From contig JAHBYC010000001.1 in assembly GCA_019636175.1 (NCBI GenBank), forward strand, positions 62,001 through 126,000: 64,000 nt of DNA. The letters are read 5' to 3'. This DNA comes from Caulobacter sp. (GTDB lineage Bacteria; Pseudomonadota; Alphaproteobacteria; Caulobacterales; Caulobacteraceae). The position numbers and the translations under genes were made by a program. Of this stretch, positions 58,433 to 64,000 are shown piece by piece; position 1 is the first letter of the stretch, and every line of letters begins with the position of its first letter. The notes below the pieces were generated by a model that worked only from the letters and a program-made list of their open reading frames with translations, was not told the DNA's origin and ran no database searches.

Positions 58433-60487
58433 CTACTGCGCGGCGGGGCCGACGACGCTGTAGCTGTAGCCGCCGCGCTTGAGATCGGCGCCCAGCCGCA
58501 GAGGGGCGACGCCGCCGTTCAGCCGTGCGCGATAGACCTGCATCGTCTCCATGGTCCGCATCACGTAGTTGCGGGTTTCCGAGAAGGGGATGCATTCGAT
58601 GAAATTGAGCGGGTCGGTTCCGGCGCTCCTGGGGTCGCCGCACAGGGCGATCCATTGCGGAGGTCGACCCGGACCGGCGTTGTAGCCCGCCGCCGCCATG
58701 GCGTAGGAGCCGTTGAAGGTGTTGGTCATGTCGCCCAGGTAGCGGGCGCCCAGCCGCATGTTGAACTCGGCGTCGTACAGCCTGTCGACCGTGAAGGGTT
58801 CTCCAAGCGCGCGGGCCGTGGACCGTCCGGTGGCGGGCAGCAGCTGCATCATCCCCCGCGCGTCGGCGCCGGACCGCGCCCTGGGATCGAAATTGCTTTC
58901 CTGACGGGTGATGCTGAGGACGAAGGCCGGTTCCGCGCCGCCGGGGACCAGGGGGGCGGGGATCACCGGATAGCCGCGCTCGGGCAGGATGAAGCCGCGC
59001 TGGGCCGCCGTGCGGACCACCCTCATGCTGAGATCGAGGTCGCCGGTGGCGCGGGCCATGTCGACCAGCAGGGCCGACTCGGCGGCGGTGGGGAGGACAT
59101 CGTCGATGTGCAGGACGAAGACCCGGAACTGGTCCTTCAGGCCCAGGGCGCTGAGCAGTCTGGCGGCCTGGACCACTTCGCGGCCGTCGAAGCGGGCGCG
59201 GTCGGCCGCGGTGATCTCCGGATCCTTACCCAGTTCAATCTGGGTGATCCCCGCCTTCTCGGCGGCAAGCTGACCGTAGAAGACGGTGATGTGCCGGGCG
59301 CCCTGGCGATAGAAGGCCATCGCCTCGTCCGACTTGCCGAGCGCCTCGGCGGCGCGGCCCTGCCAGTAGAGGGCGCGGCCCTGGGTGATCGGCGACGAGC
59401 CGGCCTGGGCCAGCCGGGCGAAGTGCAGTTCGGCGGCTCTGGGGTCTCCCAGCCGCGTGAGGGCCAGCCAGCCGGCCCAGAATTCGGCCTCGGCCGCGTC
59501 GGCGCCGGTGGTCATGCCGCAGTCGCGGGCGATGTTGAAAGCCGCTCGGTAGTCGCCCTGCTGCATGGCGGCCGAGATCATCCGACGCTTGTCGGGCCAG
59601 GAGCGGGCGGCGACCTCTTGCGTCGGCGGCGCGACGAAGCCGCCGCTGAGCGACCAGGCCAGGGTGGTCATGCCGCGCTTGTGGAAATAGAGCGCCTGTT
59701 CCCAGATCAGACCGGGGTCCTTGCGCTGGGCGTCGGTCAAGGCGGCGACCCTGGCGTTGGCGTCCGAGCGGCCCGAGCGCAGGGCGAGGCGGGCTTCGGC
59801 CAGGTCCCGGTCAGGGCCGGACAGACTGTCGACCATGTCCTGCGCGGCCGGACCCTGGGGGCCATACAGCAGCAGGTCGGCGCGGACGCGGTTATCCTCG
59901 GGGCTGAGCATGTCGCCGAACCGGGCGCGCATCGAGCGCTGGGGATCGACGTCGAAGAGGGCGGTGCGCCACCAGCGGCGGATCAGGGCCTCGGCGGCAG
60001 GACGCTGTCCCTGGGCCCGCAAGGCGCCGGCCAGGGCCATGGCCCCCTCGGCGGTCGTGGGCTCGGCGCCGCCGAACCAGGTGATGATCCGGTCAGGCGC
60101 CATGCCGGCGGTTTCGAGCTTCTTCTCGGCGTTCATCTGCCGGGTCAGGGCGCGGGGCCAGCCGGCGAGGTCGCGCCGCGCCGCGTCCAGCTCGAAGAAG
60201 GACATGGAGTCCGCCGCCCCGTCGGCCATCGCCCAGACGGCGATCTTGCGGGCCAGGGGGTCCTGGATGCTGCCGAGGGCGGTGCGCACCCGGTCGCCGT
60301 CTCCGGCCCGGGCGCCGGTCAGGGCCTGGCGAAGGTATTCGCCGTCGCTGTCGCTGGGCAGAGAGGCATAGGGCAGGGGCGGGGCGCTGAACCGGGGAGG
60401 CGCCTGGGGCGCGGCCGATCCGGCGGCCAACAGTCCCAAAATGGCGCATCCGACGGCGGTCAAACCCTTGCCTGCACCAAACCTCAC
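58433..60487 (-). CDS. Soluble lytic murein transglycosylase (Slt family)
   Basis: A 684-residue periplasmic enzyme that cleaves peptidoglycan glycan strands. A signal peptide (LTAVGCAILGLLAAGSAAPQA) begins the protein, a long alpha-helical superhelical domain (about 40-500) follows, and the C-terminal SLT domain has the catalytic Glu in RQESNFDPRARSGADARGMMQLLP (about 530) and the AAGYNAGPGRP and ETRNYV motifs. The start is taken as GTG at 60487 because GGGAGGAA lies 6 bases before it and the signal peptide starts there; the frame to 60562 has no such site. It is divergent from dapA. Confidence 0.92.
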   Translation of the reverse strand: MRFGAGKGLTAVGCAILGLLAAGSAAPQAPPRFSAPPLPYASLPSDSDGEYLRQALTGARAGDGDRVRTALGSIQDPLARKIAVWAMADGAADSMSFFELDAARRDLAGWPRALTRQMNAEKKLETAGMAPDRIITWFGGAEPTTAEGAMALAGALRAQGQRPAAEALIRRWWRTALFDVDPQRSMRARFGDMLSPEDNRVRADLLLYGPQGPAAQDMVDSLSGPDRDLAEARLALRSGRSDANARVAALTDAQRKDPGLIWEQALYFHKRGMTTLAWSLSGGFVAPPTQEVAARSWPDKRRMISAAMQQGDYRAAFNIARDCGMTTGADAAEAEFWAGWLALTRLGDPRAAELHFARLAQAGSSPITQGRALYWQGRAAEALGKSDEAMAFYRQGARHITVFYGQLAAEKAGITQIELGKDPEITAADRARFDGREVVQAARLLSALGLKDQFRVFVLHIDDVLPTAAESALLVDMARATGDLDLSMRVVRTAAQRGFILPERGYPVIPAPLVPGGAEPAFVLSITRQESNFDPRARSGADARGMMQLLPATGRSTARALGEPFTVDRLYDAEFNMRLGARYLGDMTNTFNGSYAMAAAGYNAGPGRPPQWIALCGDPRSAGTDPLNFIECIPFSETRNYVMRTMETMQVYRARLNGGVAPLRLGADLKRGGYSYSVVGPAAQ

Positions 60488-60609
60488 GTGAATTCCTCCC
60501 GAACAATCACGCAGACGGCCCATTGCGAAGCGCGGTGACCCCGACATATTGTCCGCCCCCAATCAACGGCCGCAAGCGATAGCGGCGATCTCACGGCCTT
60601 TTGCAAGCC

Positions 60610-61494
60610 ATGTTCCAAACTCCGTTCAAGGGCGTCTTCCCCGCCCTGGTGACCCCATTCCGCGATGGCGCGCTGGATGAAACCGGCTTCGTGGCCCTGG
60701 TGGAGCGCCAGATCGCCGCCGGGGTGCACGGTCTGGTGCCCGTCGGCACGACCGGCGAGACCGCGACCCTGAGCCACGAGGAGCACAAGCGGGTCGTCGA
60801 GCTGTGCGTCGAGACCGCGCGCGGCCGCGTGCCGGTCATCGCCGGCGCCGGGTCCAACGCGACGGCCGAGGCGATCGATCTGGCGGGTCACGCCAAGGCC
60901 GTTGGCGCCGATGCGGTGCTGGTCGTCTCGCCCTACTACAACCGGCCCAGCCAGGAAGGCATCTACCAGCACTTCAAGGCGATCAACGACGCCGTGCAGA
61001 TTCCGGTCGTGGTCTACAATGTGCCCTCGCGCACCGGCTCCGACATGGGCAACGAGGTGCTGGAGCGGCTGTCGAAGCTGCCCAATATCCTCGGCATCAA
61101 GGACGCCACCGGCGACCTTGGCCGCCTGTCGCACCAGCGTGTCACCTGCGGCGAGGAATGGGTGATGCTGACCGGGGACGACCCCAACGGCGTGGGCTAT
61201 GTCGCGCAAGGCGGGCACGGCTGTATCTCGGTGACCGCCAATGTTGCGCCCGAGGCCTGCGCCACCCTCTACAACGCCTGTCTGGCGGGGGATTTCGAGA
61301 CCGCCCGCTACTGGCAGGACCGCCTTATTCGCCTGCACAAGGCCCTGTTCGCCGACGCCTCGCCCAGCCCGACCAAGTTCGCCCTGGCGACCCTGGGGCT
61401 GTGTTCCGAAGACTGCCGTCTGCCGATCACCCCCTGTTCGGAAGCGGCCCGCGCCCTGGTGCTCGAGGGGATGCGGGACGCCGGCGTGCTCTGA
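60610..61494 (+). CDS. dapA: 4-hydroxy-tetrahydrodipicolinate synthase
   Basis: A 294-residue enzyme that condenses pyruvate with aspartate semialdehyde in lysine and diaminopimelate synthesis. The motifs [35 protein letters not shown], the Tyr in [10 protein letters not shown] and the Schiff-base Lys in [11 protein letters not shown] are all present. The ATG at 60610 gives the usual N-terminus ([12 protein letters not shown] follows closely); a TTG at 60601 is an alternative and neither has a clear ribosome site. Its stop overlaps the ATG of smpB by one base (TGATG). Confidence 0.96.
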   Translation: MFQTPFKGVFPALVTPFRDGALDETGFVALVERQIAAGVHGLVPVGTTGETATLSHEEHKRVVELCVETARGRVPVIAGAGSNATAEAIDLAGHAKAVGADAVLVVSPYYNRPSQEGIYQHFKAINDAVQIPVVVYNVPSRTGSDMGNEVLERLSKLPNILGIKDATGDLGRLSHQRVTCGEEWVMLTGDDPNGVGYVAQGGHGCISVTANVAPEACATLYNACLAGDFETARYWQDRLIRLHKALFADASPSPTKFALATLGLCSEDCRLPITPCSEAARALVLEGMRDAGVL

Positions 61495-61949
61495 TGGCGT
61501 CCAATCTGATCGCCGAGAACCGCCGCGCGCGGTTCGACTATTTTCTCGAGGACCCGATCGAGGCCGGCATCGTACTGACCGGGACCGAGGTGAAGAGCCT
61601 GCGCACCGGCCGGGCCAACATCGCGGAGTCCTACGCCTCGGTCGAGGGCGACGAGATCATGCTGATCAACGCCGATATCCCGACCTATTCCGGCGGCAAC
61701 CGGTTCAATCACGAGCCCCGGCGACCGCGAAAGCTGCTGTTGAAGCGCCGCCAGATCGGCAAGCTGATCGGCGCGGTGCAGCGGGACGGCCGGACGATCA
61801 TTCCGACCAGGCTCTATTGGAACGACAAGGGCCTGGCCAAGCTTGAGCTGTGCCTGGCCAAGGGCAAGAAGCTGCACGACAAGCGCGAGACGGCGGCGGC
61901 CCGCGATTGGCAGCGTGACAAGGCGCGGCTGCTGAAAGAGCACGGCTAG
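61494..61949 (+). CDS. smpB: SsrA-binding protein SmpB
   Basis: A 151-residue RNA-binding protein that works with tmRNA to rescue stalled ribosomes. [40 protein letters not shown] and the C-terminal tail [25 protein letters not shown] are typical. It is coupled to dapA by a one-base overlap, an arrangement known in alphaproteobacteria. No tmRNA gene was seen in the window. Confidence 0.97.
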   Translation: MASNLIAENRRARFDYFLEDPIEAGIVLTGTEVKSLRTGRANIAESYASVEGDEIMLINADIPTYSGGNRFNHEPRRPRKLLLKRRQIGKLIGAVQRDGRTIIPTRLYWNDKGLAKLELCLAKGKKLHDKRETAAARDWQRDKARLLKEHG

Positions 61950-62049
61950 GGCCGTCCGGCCCGGCCCGCCATCCTGTCCCCCTTTTTCAGGGATGCCCGC
62001 TGGATGCCATCGAGGCACTGTGCCGGCCTGCAGGACAGGAGGGATCGGC

Positions 62050-62430
62050 ATGATCAGGACAGCATGTCTCGCCGGCGCACTGGCGCTGGCCGCGGGCGCG
62101 GCGCAGGCGGCGGACCGCATCCACTTCGCCAACGTCACCGGCGGCGATGTGCTGCTGCAGGTGGACAGCGCCACGCCGCAGCTGGTGGGCAAGGGCAACT
62201 GGCGAACCACCGAAACGACCGCCGGCGATCACCAGATCAAGGTGCATCCGACGGCGGGCGAGGACGCTGTCAAAAGCTGGACCTTCAAGGCCGACGAACT
62301 GGTGACCTTCGGGACCAACCGCTACTGGTGCGTGGGCTACATCGGGGGCGAGGGCCAGACGCCATTGCTGATGAAACTGAGCGCCAGCCAGTGCAAGCAG
62401 GTGCTGGAGGCCGGGCCGCCGATCAAATGA
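62050..62430 (+). CDS. Small secreted protein of unknown function
   Basis: A 126-residue protein with a signal peptide (IRTACLAGALALAAGAAQA, residues 2-20) and a short beta-rich mature part (RIHFANVTGGDVLLQVDSATPQ, HQIKVHPTAGEDAVKSW) with two Cys residues (YWCVGY, SQCKQV) that could form a disulfide. No family is recognised. AGGAGGGATCGGC precedes the ATG at 62050. It stands alone between smpB and the partial gene at the window end. Confidence 0.8.
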   Translation: MIRTACLAGALALAAGAAQAADRIHFANVTGGDVLLQVDSATPQLVGKGNWRTTETTAGDHQIKVHPTAGEDAVKSWTFKADELVTFGTNRYWCVGYIGGEGQTPLLMKLSASQCKQVLEAGPPIK

Positions 62431-62561
62431 TCGGGCGCAGACCGGTCTGTCGTGGAGGCGGCTGACGACGATCCCTGGGTCCTCTGTCCCGGCCCCCTTT
62501 TTTGGGTTTGAGGCGATATGGCCGCCGTGAAAGCCTGTCCTCGCCATAGGGGACATGCGCC

Positions 62562-64000
62562 ATGATCCGTCTGCTCGCCTCCTTGATCGCCGTCCTGGGG
62601 CTCACGCTGCTGTCCAGCGGTCCAGCCGCCGCCGCGAACGACCCAAAGCCCAGGTATTTCTGCGACAAGCATCCCTATACGACGACCCCGAGCGTCATTC
62701 AGTTCGGCGGCGGGCCGAAGGTGTCGCTCAAGCTGGTGCGTTTCGCCTGCTACAGCAAACGGGGCACGCGGCCGCCTTCCCAGGTGGGAGGCAAGTCGGG
62801 CTTGCAGGATGCGCGGGGCAAGTGGCTTATTCCCCAGCGCTACAACACCATCCTGCCGCTGAGCTCGGCCCATTCGCTGGTTCAACTGAAGTCCGTTGAT
62901 GGCAAGCCGTCCCGCGACGAAGGCTGGTATGTCTATATGCACGGCAAGGGGCCGGGCCCGCGCCTGTCGTACTCCCGTTTCCATCGCCTGGTCGGCGGGT
63001 CGGGGGACCTCGATGTCTACGTCGGCGAGAATGACGACGCGCCCCGTACGGCCAGCCCTCGCAAGGTCGGCGTCATCACCTCGGTGATCACCAGCGTGCG
63101 ACCGCTTCAGGTCTATGGCGTCACCGTGAATCCCGGCTTCGCCAGCCAGGGAACCGTGGACGACTACGAGCGCGCCCGCCGGGGCGACCGCTGGGCGGTG
63201 GAGCGGTATGGCGAGACGGCCATCGTGGTCCATCTGTCGCCGACCGAAAGCCAGATGATGTCGATGGCGGTGGAGCCGATTTCGCCGATCATGAACCGGA
63301 TCGACCTGTTCGGGCGTGGTCGGGACGCGGTGGTCGGTCTGCTGCAGATCAAGCACCCGGACATGCCGCCCGAGGACACCGGACGCGACGTCATTCTCGG
63401 ACGCTCGGTCAGCATCCTCTATCTGCCGCTGGATCCCAACGGCTCCGTCGCCGCCCTGCCCGAGGGCGCGATCGGCGTGATGATCATTCCCGGCGACACC
63501 AGCCTCGGCGTCACCGCCACGGGATGGGCCGTGGTCTATCCCAAGGGGGAGGGGTTCGAATTCGGCATCGGGTCAGGATCGTTGCAGGGCGTCATCGCCA
63601 ACGCCGCCGGGCTGCCGCGCTATGCGGGGCTGCATATCAACGGCCGGTACGTCCTCGTGAAGGAGCCGCGCACGGGCTACTGGAACGTCTATGCCGACAC
63701 CATCAAGATGGAGGTCGCCGGGGAGACAAGCGAACGCCGACCCGAGAACGCCATCCGCGTCTACCGGGCCAGATCTGACGCCAAACAGGCCGCCGACCGC
63801 CAACTGGCCGCCCAGCGCCGGGCCGAGGCGGAAGCGGAACGTCAGAGGCTGCAGCGCGAGGCGGCGGCCCGGGCTGCGGCCGATCGCCAGCGCCTGATCG
63901 CCATCTTCGACCGCAACCCCTGCGACCAGCGGGTGCGCAGCAGCGTGATCAGCCTGGGGGACAGCTATGTGAAGCGCTACTTCGAATCCTGCGGCATGTA
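62562..64000 (+). CDS. Secreted WG-repeat-like protein (partial, 3' end off window)
   Basis: A reading frame open from ATG 62562 to the window end (479 codons), so the C-terminus is missing. A signal peptide (about residues 1-25) precedes a segment GLQDARGKWLIPQRYNTILPL, which resembles WG repeats, and further beta-rich segments. Near residue 410 a long charged helix begins (KQAADRQLAAQRRAEAEAERQRLQ), likely coiled coil, followed by a segment with Cys (NPCDQR, ESCGM). The role is unknown. GGGGAC lies a few bases before the ATG. Confidence 0.78.
   Translation, partial: MIRLLASLIAVLGLTLLSSGPAAAANDPKPRYFCDKHPYTTTPSVIQFGGGPKVSLKLVRFACYSKRGTRPPSQVGGKSGLQDARGKWLIPQRYNTILPLSSAHSLVQLKSVDGKPSRDEGWYVYMHGKGPGPRLSYSRFHRLVGGSGDLDVYVGENDDAPRTASPRKVGVITSVITSVRPLQVYGVTVNPGFASQGTVDDYERARRGDRWAVERYGETAIVVHLSPTESQMMSMAVEPISPIMNRIDLFGRGRDAVVGLLQIKHPDMPPEDTGRDVILGRSVSILYLPLDPNGSVAALPEGAIGVMIIPGDTSLGVTATGWAVVYPKGEGFEFGIGSGSLQGVIANAAGLPRYAGLHINGRYVLVKEPRTGYWNVYADTIKMEVAGETSERRPENAIRVYRARSDAKQAADRQLAAQRRAEAEAERQRLQREAAARAAADRQRLIAIFDRNPCDQRVRSSVISLGDSYVKRYFESCGM

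Noticed and set aside
58655-60538. 627-codon plus-strand open frame opposite the lytic transglycosylase
   Set aside because: Gly/Arg-rich shadow; the minus-strand protein has a signal peptide and intact catalytic motif.

Overview
The window is GC-rich, densely packed alphaproteobacterial DNA, most like the Caulobacterales (Caulobacter, Phenylobacterium, Brevundimonas). This rests on general gene content, GTG/TTG starts, ATGA overlaps between genes and the character of the proteins; no ribosomal marker is present. No gene-free stretch exceeds about 300 bases. Both ends cut through genes: a minus-strand membrane protein at base 1 and a plus-strand secreted protein at base 64000.

Bases 1-29339 look like the right-hand part of a heavy-metal genomic island. 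From left to right it holds: a copper block on the minus strand (DUF2231-type membrane protein, CusF-like proteins, CusCBA efflux pump with a CusF domain fused to CusB, and a small Cys/Met/His-rich protein); a lead block (cytochrome c/FTR1 permease PbrT and a PbrR-type MerR regulator); and a long plus-strand metal-efflux operon from about 10.5 to 21.2 kb (CDF exporter, DUF3703, CzcI-like protein, CzcCBA, DUF190, a second CDF exporter, a P1B-4 ATPase and an SRPBCC protein). Three near-identical MerR-type operator-promoters (7998, 10485, 21247), each with a 19-bp spacer, suggest that one PbrR-like sensor controls pbrT, the long operon and a small lipoprotein.

From 21.9 to 29.3 kb lies a recombination module: a BamE-like lipoprotein gene overlapping a GHKL-family ATPase gene, which meets tail-to-tail two overlapping tyrosine-recombinase genes preceded by an excisionase-like HTH gene; then a P4-type integrase. 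Just beyond the integrase, 29317-29339 matches the 3' end of an alphaproteobacterial tRNA-Ser(GCU), T loop through CCA, without the rest of the tRNA. This reads as the right attachment site of the island. The intact tRNA and left end should lie left of the window.

Bases 29340-64000 look like chromosomal backbone. They begin with a tightly coupled pair, a serine alpha/beta-hydrolase and a caspase-like peptidase, followed by a divergent 3-methyladenine glycosylase-like protein, an acyl-CoA ligase with TetR regulator, a TauD-type dioxygenase, a Sel1-repeat protein, a MacAB-like efflux system, a two-component system flanked by two EF-hand proteins (with shared 11-bp direct-repeat boxes that may be response-regulator sites), an MBL hydrolase, an amino-acid permease, HrpB helicase, two rRNA/tRNA methyltransferases, a TetR regulator, a BtuFCD-like ABC importer, a soluble lytic transglycosylase, DapA, SmpB and two secreted proteins of unknown role. 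Two REP-like palindromic clusters (40.5 and 52.7 kb) are present.

The best candidates for under-described biology are the GHKL ATPase/dual tyrosine recombinase/HTH module, the hydrolase-caspase pair next to the island junction, and the shared PbrR operator set with apparently leaderless transcripts.
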